From the NCBI GenBank assembly GCA_900540845.1, contig UQHS01000007.1, forward strand, positions 39,924-103,923: DNA of 64,000 bases, given 5' to 3'. Origin of the DNA: an uncultured Collinsella sp. (lineage in GTDB: Bacteria > Actinomycetota > Coriobacteriia > Coriobacteriales > Coriobacteriaceae). Shown here in pieces: positions 24,127 to 32,052 of this stretch. The position numbers were made by a program, and so were the translations under genes. A model generated the notes under the pieces. It was not told the origin of the DNA and searched no databases. It saw nothing but the letters and a program-made list of their open reading frames with translations. Numbering within the stretch: the first letter of the stretch is position 1; each line of letters opens with the position of its first letter.

Positions 24127-25628
24127 GCGAAGGGGTGGCGCTTGCAGTCGAAGGACTCTCGTTTTCCTACGCGGGCTCGACCAAAAAGGTGCTGAGCAGC
24201 GTCGACATGCGTATCCCTCAGGGCGCATTCGCCCTGCTTGTCGGCGATACGGGTTCCGGAAAGTCGACGTTGCTCTCCCTCGTGAAGCCGCAGATAGCCC
24301 CAGCGGGCAGCCGTGAGGGCTCGGTGCGCGTGTTCGGGCGCGAGGTAGGCGAACTTTCGGATGAGGAGTCTGCCCGCACCGTGGGGTTTGTCTTTCAGGA
24401 TCCCGACAACCAGGTGGTGTGCGACAGCGTGTGGCACGAGATGGCCTTTGGCTTGGAGAATCTCGGTGTTCCGCAGGCGGAGATGCGTCGCCGCGTTGCC
24501 GAGGCGGGCTACTTCTTTGGCATGGGCGAATGGTTTCACAGCCCTACAGACGCGCTGTCGGGCGGGCGCAAGCAGCTTCTCGCCCTTGCGTCCACGCTGG
24601 TTATGCAGCCGCGACTGCTGTTGCTGGACGAACCCACGGCGCAGCTCGACCCCATTGCGACGAAGAATTTCCTGCATGCGCTGTTTCGCGTGAACCGGGA
24701 GCTGGGTTGCACGGTGGTGGTGGCAACGCACGCCCCCGAGCTGATGGTCGACTACGCGACCTGCGCGTTTGAGTTGCGTGAGGGGCGTGTGTGCGAAATT
24801 GCTTCGCTCGATGCATGTAAGCAGGGCTTAAGGGCGCTTGCCGGCGGAGGCTCGGATGGGCGCTTGGAGCCCCAGGCAGATGGGCTCCCAGGAGGGCGTT
24901 CGGGCTCTCGGGAGGGCGCTCGGCGCATGTTGCCAGGTGGGCTGTCACTCGCCGGCAAGTTGCCCTCCGACGAGCGTGCCGCTTTGGCGCGGGGCGTGTG
25001 GTTTCGGTATGAACGTGATACGGACTGGGTTCTGCGCGGCCTTGATGTCGAGTTTGCCGCGGGGGAGATGCATGCTTTGGTGGGCGGCAACGGTTGCGGC
25101 AAGTCGACGTTGCTGGCACTTTTGGCCGGCGTGCGCCGTGCCCAGCGCGGATCGGTGCGCGTCGCGGTTCGCGAGTGCACCCTTCTTCCGCAAGATCCCA
25201 AGGCGCTGTTTGTCGAGGAGTCTGTCGCGGCCGAGCTCATGGAGTGGGCCGATCGCGGTGGATATGGCATCCGCGAGGCGAACGCCTTGCTCGAGCGCCT
25301 TGGTTTGGCGGCGCGCGCGCAGGCCCATCCGTATGATTTGTCCGGCGGCCAGCGCCAGCTGTTGGCGTTGGGCAAGCTGTTGCTGGTGAAGCCTCGGCTT
25401 TTGCTGCTCGACGAGCCCACCAAAGGGCTCGACGGTTGCGCCCGTCGTGAGGTTGCCCGTTTGCTGGAAGAGCAGCGCGGTCGGGGAACGACTATCGTCG
25501 TCGCCACGCACGACCTCGAGTTTGTCTCCGCCCGTGCCGACCGTGTCTCGATGCTGTTTGATGGCGAGGTGGCCTGCACGGAGCCGGTGGACGAGTTCTT
25601 TCGCAACAACATCTTCTATCGGCTGTGA
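24123..25628 (+). CDS. fused double ATPase of an ECF transporter
   Basis: The 501-residue protein contains two complete ABC ATPase domains. Domain 1: Walker A GDTGSGKST, Q-loop FQDPDNQVV, signature LSGGRKQ, Walker B LLLLDEPTAQLD. Domain 2: Walker A GGNGCGKST, signature LSGGQRQ, Walker B LLLLDEPTKGLD. A Gly-rich linker (about 235-285) joins them. It therefore replaces the usual EcfA-EcfA' pair with one chain, as in CbrU- and YkoD-type systems. It overlaps the T component by ATGA upstream and the S component by TGATG downstream. Confidence 0.9.
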   Translation: MSEGVALAVEGLSFSYAGSTKKVLSSVDMRIPQGAFALLVGDTGSGKSTLLSLVKPQIAPAGSREGSVRVFGREVGELSDEESARTVGFVFQDPDNQVVCDSVWHEMAFGLENLGVPQAEMRRRVAEAGYFFGMGEWFHSPTDALSGGRKQLLALASTLVMQPRLLLLDEPTAQLDPIATKNFLHALFRVNRELGCTVVVATHAPELMVDYATCAFELREGRVCEIASLDACKQGLRALAGGGSDGRLEPQADGLPGGRSGSREGARRMLPGGLSLAGKLPSDERAALARGVWFRYERDTDWVLRGLDVEFAAGEMHALVGGNGCGKSTLLALLAGVRRAQRGSVRVAVRECTLLPQDPKALFVEESVAAELMEWADRGGYGIREANALLERLGLAARAQAHPYDLSGGQRQLLALGKLLLVKPRLLLLDEPTKGLDGCARREVARLLEEQRGRGTTIVVATHDLEFVSARADRVSMLFDGEVACTEPVDEFFRNNIFYRL

Positions 25629-26362
25629 TGCGCATGGATGATCGTATGTCGACGCGAAGGGCGGAAAGCCTGTTTGAGGTTGGGCTGCTTGCCGCGGTTC
25701 CGCTTGCAATGGGCTTGGCGCTTGTGGCGGGGTTTGGTCAAACGGCCCTGCTCATGTTGTTTGTCGTGACAGTGGTGCTGGCGATGTTCTTTGCAGGCTA
25801 CGAGGCCAGTAAGCCGGCGCTGCGTCAGATTATGCCCACGCTTGTGCTTGCAGCTCTGGCGGCTGCCGGGCGCATTTTGTTTGCCGCGGTGCCAGACTTC
25901 AAACCGGTTTCTGCCGTTGCGATTATTGCCGGTGCGACCTTGGGGCGCCGCAACGGATTCATGGTGGGGGCTCTTGCAGCCCTTACCAGCAACTTCTTTT
26001 TTGGTCAGGGCATGTGGAGCCCTTGGCAGATGTACGCCTGGGGCCTGATGGGTTATCTCGGCGGCGTATTGGCGGATGCGCAGATGTTTGACGATCCTAA
26101 ATCGGGCAGCCCTCGCCGGTGGGCCCTTGCCGTATGTGGGCTGGCGTCGGGCGCCCTGTATGGGCTGATTATCAACGCCTACGGGGTGTTGGGATTTGTG
26201 CGTCCGCTCACGTGGCAGGGCGCGTTGGCGTATGTGACGGCGTCGTTGCCGTTCGACGCCGTGCACGGCGCGGCGACCGCGGTGTTCCTCGTGGTGCTTT
26301 ACGGCCCATGGACGAGGCGCATCGGGCGTGTGGTGCGCAAATATGGACTGCGCGACGTGTGA
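25628..26362 (+). CDS. ECF transporter substrate-binding (S) component
   Basis: The 244-residue membrane protein has six hydrophobic segments typical of an S component. The stretch KPVSAVAIIAGATLGRRNGF and FFFGQGMWSPWQMYAWGLMG lines the substrate-facing helices. Substrate is not certain: the W-x-P-W-Q-M-x-A-W-G-L pattern and the T-AA-S gene order are reminiscent of cobalamin (CbrTUV) or related vitamin systems, but I cannot decide. No riboswitch was recognised upstream. Start by TGATG overlap with the ATPase gene; GTG 25625 is an alternative. Confidence 0.8.
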   Translation: MRMDDRMSTRRAESLFEVGLLAAVPLAMGLALVAGFGQTALLMLFVVTVVLAMFFAGYEASKPALRQIMPTLVLAALAAAGRILFAAVPDFKPVSAVAIIAGATLGRRNGFMVGALAALTSNFFFGQGMWSPWQMYAWGLMGYLGGVLADAQMFDDPKSGSPRRWALAVCGLASGALYGLIINAYGVLGFVRPLTWQGALAYVTASLPFDAVHGAATAVFLVVLYGPWTRRIGRVVRKYGLRDV

Positions 26363-26459
26363 CAAATGGAGCTCGGCGGCGGGCTTGTCGCAAATCGGCG
26401 AGTTCTCGTTTCTCATTGGGTCGAGAGTGGGGGCGCAAGCTGCGGCGCTAGATCGGGGG

Positions 26460-27296
26460 TTACAGCTCGATCTCCAGCGTGACGGGGCAGTGGTCGGAGC
26501 CGAAGATGTCGTTGCGGATGCCCGTGGCGCGCACGCGGTCGGCGATTGAGTCACTCACCAGGAAGTAATCGATGCGCCATCCGGCGTTGTTCTTACGGGC
26601 ATTGAACCGATAGCTCCACCAGCTGTACGCGCCCTCCAGGTCGGGGTTGGCGGCGCGGAACGTATCGGTGTAACCGGCATCGAGCAGCTCGCCGAACTTC
26701 CCTCGCTCCTCATTGGAGAAGCCGGCGTTGCCGCGGTTGCTCTTGGGGTTCTTGAGGTCGATCTCGTTGTGGGCGACGTTGAAGTCGCCGCAGGTGATGA
26801 CTGGCTTTCCGGTTTCCGCCTCGAGTGAGCGAAGGAACGCGCGGTAGGCGTCGTCCCATGCCATGCGGACATCGATGCGAGCGAGCTCGTTTTGCGCGTT
26901 GGGGGTGTAGACGTCCACAAACCAATAGCGCTCGAACTCCAGGGCGCACACGCGACCTTCGGTCGCAGCGGCAGCCACAAGCTCAAGCTGGTCATCGCTC
27001 ATGTCGGCCCCGCGCCCGGCGGCGAGGACAGCATCCGCGTGGCGCACGGAAAGGGGCTCCTCGCGCGTGAAGACAGCGGTTCCCGAGTAGCCCTTGCGCT
27101 CCGCATAGCTCCAAACCTGGTGATAGCCGGGCAGATCTATCTCAACCTGGCCTTCCTGTAGCTTGGTCTCCTGGAGAGCGAGCACGTCGGTGTCGAGTTC
27201 GGTGGCGATGTCGGTGAAGCTCGGCTCTTTTTTGAGCACGGCGCGCAGGCCGTTGACGTTCCATGAGGCGAGGCGATACGTATGGGTGGTGTCCAT
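26460..27296 (-). CDS. xth: exodeoxyribonuclease III / AP endonuclease
   Basis: The 278-residue Mg-dependent enzyme cuts abasic sites in base-excision repair. Family motifs in order: LASWNVNGLRA, LALQETKLQ with the metal-binding Glu, YSGTAVFTR, VYTPNA, CGDFNVAHNEIDL, GWRIDYFLVS and the catalytic GSDHCPV. The length is normal. It is a single gene, convergent with the ECF operon. Confidence 0.95.
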   Translation of the reverse strand: MDTTHTYRLASWNVNGLRAVLKKEPSFTDIATELDTDVLALQETKLQEGQVEIDLPGYHQVWSYAERKGYSGTAVFTREEPLSVRHADAVLAAGRGADMSDDQLELVAAAATEGRVCALEFERYWFVDVYTPNAQNELARIDVRMAWDDAYRAFLRSLEAETGKPVITCGDFNVAHNEIDLKNPKSNRGNAGFSNEERGKFGELLDAGYTDTFRAANPDLEGAYSWWSYRFNARKNNAGWRIDYFLVSDSIADRVRATGIRNDIFGSDHCPVTLEIEL

Positions 27297-27435
27297 GAGG
27301 GCTCCTTATGTGTGCGGGCACGCCACGGTTAGAAGGCGGTTGGGGCTGCGAGGCGTTTGGGGCGTGCCGGGTGTACGCTGAGTGTTAGTCGGGCGATAGC
27401 CCTGCCCGCCCTCGCCAAGGTTTCACTTGGTTAAC

Positions 27436-27484
27436 TATACTAGAAGAGCGGCATTACGAGAGTAGAAGAACAGCATTACAAGAT
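27436..27484 (+). promoter_or_regulatory. candidate promoter and tandem 22-bp repeat before the sirtuin gene
   Basis: TATACT at 27436-27441 could be a -10 box. It is followed at once by two tandem copies of a 22-bp unit (27441-27462 and 27463-27484; consensus TAGAAGARCRGCATTACRAG), 18 of 22 bases identical. They occupy the likely start of transcription and 5' leader, so they may be a regulator's twin operator. Confidence 0.5.
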
Positions 27485-27500
27485 GAACGGGAGGCAGATC

Positions 27501-28262
27501 GTGGAATCTGGTGCAATGGCCATCACGGACGCGCGCGAGGCACAGGAAGCCCTGAAGCGCCTGTTCGATACGCATGGGCACGTGGTCTTCTTTGGCGGTG
27601 CGGGGGTTTCCACGGCGAGCGGCATTCCCGATTTTCGCAGCCAGGACGGACTGTACTCACAGCATTTTGACTATCCGCCCGAGGTCATGCTCTCGCACGA
27701 CTTCTACGTGACGCATCAAACAGAGTTCTATCGCTTCTATCGTGAAAAGATGATTGCGCCCACCGCGCAGCCCAATCAGTGTCACCGCAAGCTGGTCGAG
27801 CTCGAGTGCTCCGGTGTGCTCAGGGCGGTTGTGACGCAAAATATCGACGGCCTGCATCAGGCTGCGGGGTCGCGCAGGGTGTATGAGTTGCACGGATCGG
27901 TGCACCGCAATGTGTGTCAGGAGTGTGGCGAGGTGTACGGAGCCCAGTGGATTATGAGTCGGGCCCATGAGGACGAGCGCGAGATCCCGCGCTGCCCGAA
28001 GTGCGGGGGCTTCATAAAGCCCGATGTGGTGCTGTACGGCGAACCTTTGGACGAGGATGTCCTTGAGGGCGCCGTGGACGAAATCGCCCATGCCGATGCG
28101 CTTATCGTGGGTGGCACGTCGCTCGTGGTGTACCCGGCGGCAGGGCTTTTGCGCTACTTCCAGGGCGACACGCTGGCAATCGTCAACCGCGACCCAACGC
28201 CGCAGGATGCGCGGGCAGACCTCCTCATATCGTGTGACATCGCGAACGCGTTTGCGTTCTAG
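27501..28262 (+). CDS. cobB: NAD-dependent protein deacylase (sirtuin)
   Basis: The 253-residue sirtuin removes acyl groups from lysines using NAD+. Motifs: FFGGAGVSTASGIPDFRS, VTQNIDGLHQAAGS, the catalytic ELHGSVHRN, a zinc ribbon with CQEC and CPKC, VVLYGEPL and IVGGTSLVVYPAA. I chose GTG 27501 behind GGGAGGC; ATG 27483 lies upstream and ATG 27516 downstream in the same frame. It stands alone, divergent from xth. Confidence 0.9.
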   Translation: MESGAMAITDAREAQEALKRLFDTHGHVVFFGGAGVSTASGIPDFRSQDGLYSQHFDYPPEVMLSHDFYVTHQTEFYRFYREKMIAPTAQPNQCHRKLVELECSGVLRAVVTQNIDGLHQAAGSRRVYELHGSVHRNVCQECGEVYGAQWIMSRAHEDEREIPRCPKCGGFIKPDVVLYGEPLDEDVLEGAVDEIAHADALIVGGTSLVVYPAAGLLRYFQGDTLAIVNRDPTPQDARADLLISCDIANAFAF

Positions 28263-28285
28263 AGCCCTTTGCGGCTCGCAGGGCG
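28263..28285. terminator. possible hairpin after the sirtuin gene
   Basis: GCCCT...TGCG pairs with CGCA...AGGGC directly after the stop codon, with a short loop and a bulge, without a T run. Confidence 0.3.
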
Positions 28286-28487
28286 TTCGATTGTTGCGAG
28301 GAAACCTATAAGGGGGGGCGAGCGCAGCGCGGCAAGATGGCCGCTTGAAAGCTTCGGATGAGGCTCAACCCCGGCGAGGAGAAAGCGGCAAGGGCGGATT
28401 GCCCGCATGGGAAATCGGGGGCGAGTGTGGCGCGCCCGCCCGGGCTGGATACAATAGAGAGACTTGAACGATCTCGAAAGGATTTTC

Positions 28488-30248
28488 ATGGCACGCGATT
28501 CCAAAGTTTGGCGCTGCGGCAAGTATGAGCTGAAGTTCGACCGTCCTCGCATCATGGGCGTTCTCAACGTGACGCCCGACTCGTTTAGCGACGGCGGCGA
28601 GCACCTCGACACCGATGCCGCGATCGCGCATGGCCTGAAGATGCTCGACGACGGAGCCGACATCATCGACGTGGGCGGTGAGTCCACGCGTCCGGGCTTC
28701 ACGCCCGTCGACCCTGATACCGAGGCGCAGCGGGTGCTCCCCGTAGTCAAGGCGCTTGCCCGTGCGGGCGCCATCGTCTCCATCGACACGCGCCATGTTG
28801 AGGTTGCCAAGGCTGCCGTGCGCGTGGGCGCTTCCATCGTCAACGACGTGACCGGCTTTACCGACCCGCGCATGGTCGACTTCGTGAAGGAGAGCGACTG
28901 CGGCGTGATCATCATGCATGCCGGCGAGGTGAGCGACATCGAGCGCCCCCGCACGCACACCGCCGTGCAGCTCGACACCTCCGCTGCCGCGTTCATGGCT
29001 GAGAAGGCCCGTGAGGCGGAGGCCGCCGCCCGCGCCCTGGGTGCCACCGGCAAGTCCAAGCGCGCCGCGAAGGCCAAACTCATTTCGAACATGATTCAGC
29101 CGCTCCAGCCCCAGCTGCCGTTTGATGCGGTTGCGCCGGCGAGTGTTGCAACTGACGCACCCGAGGTCGACCCCGTGACGGGCACGTTGGCGCTCGACAT
29201 GAGTGCTGCGACCGCTGTGTCTGAGCCTGCTCCCGCCGAGGCTCCGGCCGCTCAGCCCGCGCCCTCCGTCGCGGCGACCGCCGGAGACGACCTCGTCAAG
29301 GTCATGGAACGCTCCGCCTCTCGTGCGGGTTCCGGAAACCGCACCTCTCAACTGCGTCGATTCACCCTTCCCGACTCGGCCCCTATCATGCGTCGCGTGA
29401 TGGGCTTCCTGTCCGACCAGGCGCGCGCCCTCGTTCACGCCGGTGTCGACCGCGAGCGCATCTGCCTCGACCCGGGCCCCGGTTTTGGCAAGGACGCCAA
29501 CGAGGACATCGTCATTCAGCGCGAGATGGGCAAGATCGCGTCCCTTGGATACCCGACGCTGTGCGCCGTGTCGCGCAAGCGCCTCGTTGGCGCCATTGCG
29601 GGCGTCGAGAACGCGCGCGATCGCGACATCGCCACGTTCGGCGTGTGTCTGGGCGCCATCGAACAGGGCGCCAACATCGTTCGCGTGCACGATGTGGCTG
29701 GTTTCTATCAGTTCCTGAACGGTTTTTGGGCAATCGCCCGCCCTCAGCCGCGCCGCGCCTACGTCGCCCTCGGCTCTAACAAGGGCGATCGCGAGGAGAA
29801 CATCCGCGCCGCCCGCGACCTCATCACGCAGATTCCCATGACGTGCGTTTCCGCGTGCTCGCGCATCTATGAGAGCGAGCCTGCGTATGAGACGCGCCAA
29901 GCGGCGTTTGCCAACGCGGTGGTGGAGATCAAGACTGAGCTTGCGCCCCTCATTCTGCTCGAGGAGCTCATGAAGATCGAGCAAAAGCTCGGCCGCGCCC
30001 GCGGCAAGGGGACGCGTCCCAACGGCCCGCGCGTGATCGATTGCGACCTGCTGTGGATGGACAACGAGATTCACGGTGGCGAGAAGCTGCGGCTCCCGCA
30101 TCCGGGCCTGGGCGAGCGCGATTTTGTGCTGGTTCCCCTGGAGGACCTCATGCACAACCCAGCGCGCTTCTTTAGGTACGAGGGCCTTGACGTGAAGGAG
30201 CCCGAGGATCGCGTGGGTCATGTGGTCGCGGAGCTCGGCACGCTGTAA
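28488..30248 (+). CDS. folP: fused dihydropteroate synthase / HPPK (FolP-FolK) with a low-complexity insert
   Basis: The 586-residue protein joins two successive folate enzymes in reverse pathway order. Residues 1-420 are dihydropteroate synthase: GVLNVTPDSFSDGG, IIDVGGESTRPG, IVNDVTGF, ICLDPGPGFGKD and VSRKRLVG. Residues 420-586 are 6-hydroxymethyl-7,8-dihydropterin pyrophosphokinase: YVALGSNKGDREENI and RPNGPRVIDCDLLWMD. The synthase core is interrupted after IIMHAGEV by about 110 Ala/Pro/Glu-rich residues (around 165-280) absent from typical enzymes. ATG 28488 follows GAAAGG; the frame begins eight codons earlier. Confidence 0.92.
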   Translation: MARDSKVWRCGKYELKFDRPRIMGVLNVTPDSFSDGGEHLDTDAAIAHGLKMLDDGADIIDVGGESTRPGFTPVDPDTEAQRVLPVVKALARAGAIVSIDTRHVEVAKAAVRVGASIVNDVTGFTDPRMVDFVKESDCGVIIMHAGEVSDIERPRTHTAVQLDTSAAAFMAEKAREAEAAARALGATGKSKRAAKAKLISNMIQPLQPQLPFDAVAPASVATDAPEVDPVTGTLALDMSAATAVSEPAPAEAPAAQPAPSVAATAGDDLVKVMERSASRAGSGNRTSQLRRFTLPDSAPIMRRVMGFLSDQARALVHAGVDRERICLDPGPGFGKDANEDIVIQREMGKIASLGYPTLCAVSRKRLVGAIAGVENARDRDIATFGVCLGAIEQGANIVRVHDVAGFYQFLNGFWAIARPQPRRAYVALGSNKGDREENIRAARDLITQIPMTCVSACSRIYESEPAYETRQAAFANAVVEIKTELAPLILLEELMKIEQKLGRARGKGTRPNGPRVIDCDLLWMDNEIHGGEKLRLPHPGLGERDFVLVPLEDLMHNPARFFRYEGLDVKEPEDRVGHVVAELGTL

Positions 30249-30256
30249 GTTTCAAC

Positions 30257-30290
30257 TGAGCCCGGGTGGCGATGACGCTGCCCGGGCTCA
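30257..30290. terminator. bidirectional hairpin between folP-folK and coaX
   Basis: TGAGCCCGGG and CCCGGGCTCA form a perfect 10-bp stem with a 14-base loop between two convergent stop codons. There is no T run. Confidence 0.55.
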
Positions 30291-30304
30291 ACTGTATAGG
30301 CACG

Positions 30305-31069
30305 TTAGTTCAAACGGCGATAGATCTCGCAGATGCCCTTGATGGTCAGCTGCGGGTCGATCACGTCGAAGACGTCGGTCGCCGTGGCCACGATGCCGGC
30401 AAGTCCGCCCGTGGCGATGACGTGGGCGTCGTCGCGTCCGAGCTCGTGCTTGATGCGCGCGACCAGGCCTTCCGCCATGGCTGCGGCCCCCACGACGGTG
30501 CCGCTTTGAACGGCCTCGATCGTGGTGCGTCCAATGGTGTTCGCCGGCGCCTCGAGGGGCACGCTCGCCAGGCGAGCCGCCCGCGCGGTGAGGGCGTCGA
30601 GCGACACGCGGATGCCGGGAGCGATGCAGCCGCCCACATACGCTCCGGTCTCATCGACGACGTCGATGTTTGTGGCGGTTCCAAAATCCACGACGATGCT
30701 GGGGCTGCCGTAGAGCGCCGCGGCGGCGGTGGCGTTGGCGATGCGGTCCGCGCCGACCTCCGCGGGATTGGTTGCGTTGATGCTGGTCACAGATGCCGTC
30801 TTGCGGCCGACCACGGTAAGGCGCGCGCCCAAGACCTCGGCCACGCCCTCCCACTCGCGCATGAGCTGGGGGACGACGCCGGCAAAGGCGATGGCATCCA
30901 CGGAGGAGAGCTCGAGCCCATCTTTGCGGAAGTACCCCAGGAGGCGAACGTGCAGCTCGTCTTTGGTGAAAGTGCGATCGGTGGGCATGCGCCAGGCGTG
31001 GACGAGCTCGTTGTTGTCGAAGAGGCCCAGGGCGGTTTGCGTGTTGCCCATGTCGATGGCGAGCAGCAT
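30305..31069 (-). CDS. coaX: type III pantothenate kinase
   Basis: The 254-residue enzyme phosphorylates pantothenate, the first step to coenzyme A. It belongs to the acetate/sugar kinase fold: LLAIDMGNTQTALGLF for phosphate binding, PAEVGADRIANA, VVDFGTATNIDVV and GGCIAPGI. The ATG at 31069 begins MLLAIDMGNT directly. Convergent with folP-folK. Confidence 0.95.
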   Translation of the reverse strand: MLLAIDMGNTQTALGLFDNNELVHAWRMPTDRTFTKDELHVRLLGYFRKDGLELSSVDAIAFAGVVPQLMREWEGVAEVLGARLTVVGRKTASVTSINATNPAEVGADRIANATAAAALYGSPSIVVDFGTATNIDVVDETGAYVGGCIAPGIRVSLDALTARAARLASVPLEAPANTIGRTTIEAVQSGTVVGAAAMAEGLVARIKHELGRDDAHVIATGGLAGIVATATDVFDVIDPQLTIKGICEIYRRLN

Positions 31070-31297
31070 GATGGTGCACCTTCCAGGTTCGATGCCGGAA
31101 AGGGAGGGCTTCCCAGCGGCGGAGTTTGCGTGTGCGGCAGATAGCGGTTCGGATTCGTTACCAATGAGAAAACATTACCGTACTGTGCGGTCTGCCTGCG
31201 CACATTGTATACTTACTGGTTGTCTAAATCGCAGAGAGGGGCGCCAATGCGTCCGCCGCGTCGACGATGTCTGCGCGGCGAACCCGTGAGGAGCAGC

Positions 31298-31981
31298 ATG
31301 AACAAGAAGGCCAAACGTCGTTTGGTGGTAACGGGCGGTATCGTGGCAGTTGCCATGCTGGTTATCGTGGCGATTGCGGGGGCCGGTGGGGCAGCCTCGT
31401 CCGTCACGGTGGCAGATGTCGCCGAGGGTTCATATCATGGCAAAAAGGTTCAGGTCAGCGGTGTTGTCGTGCCGAATTCTATCGAGAACTCTGGCACTCG
31501 CGTGACCTTTGACATCGCGCCGGAGGATGAGTCGGGCGAGGAGGATCCGTCCGTTCGCCTGCGCGTGGGCTACGATGGCGCCCTGCCCGCAACGTTTGGT
31601 GCGGGCGTCGTCGCGATTTGCACGGGTGGCGTGGACAATCCGCCGTTTCTCAACTGCACGGAAATGGTGACCAAGTGTCCGTCGAAGTACGAGAGCGCCG
31701 AGGGAGCCCTCACGGTTAAGGGCCTGCTCGACCAGGCGGATTCCATGCAGTTCGAGGACACGAAGGTCTGCGGCTACATCGAGGGCGATGTGAATGAGGC
31801 GGGCTCTGCGGTTAGGTTTGTGATCGAATCCCAGGGCGCCACACTCAATATGGTGTACGACGGCGGTTTGGACGAGCAGCTGGCCGACGACATGGCCGTC
31901 GTCGTGTCGGGGCACCTCGACTCCGACGGCAATTTCATCGCCACGGAACAGCCTGCGATTGACTCCTCCATCTCGAAGTAA
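31298..31981 (+). CDS. ccmE: cytochrome c maturation heme chaperone CcmE-like, CxxxY type
   Basis: The 227-residue protein has an N-terminal membrane anchor (VVTGGIVAVAMLVIVAIAG) and extracytoplasmic OB-fold sequence (YHGKKVQVSGVVVP, FGAGVVAICTGG). The heme-attachment site of classical CcmE is HxxxY; here CPSKY gives the CxxxY variant known from archaea and some anaerobes. A second OB-like half follows (CGYIEGDVNEAG to VVVSGHL), so it is longer than the usual 150 residues. ATG 31298 follows GAGGAG. First gene of the ccmEFABCD operon. Confidence 0.8.
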   Translation: MNKKAKRRLVVTGGIVAVAMLVIVAIAGAGGAASSVTVADVAEGSYHGKKVQVSGVVVPNSIENSGTRVTFDIAPEDESGEEDPSVRLRVGYDGALPATFGAGVVAICTGGVDNPPFLNCTEMVTKCPSKYESAEGALTVKGLLDQADSMQFEDTKVCGYIEGDVNEAGSAVRFVIESQGATLNMVYDGGLDEQLADDMAVVVSGHLDSDGNFIATEQPAIDSSISK

Positions 31982-32052
31982 CTCGGGCATCTCATACGGC
32001 AAACTACAAGCGGGCGTCCACGTTGGGCGCCCGTGCGCTCGAAAGGACCTAC

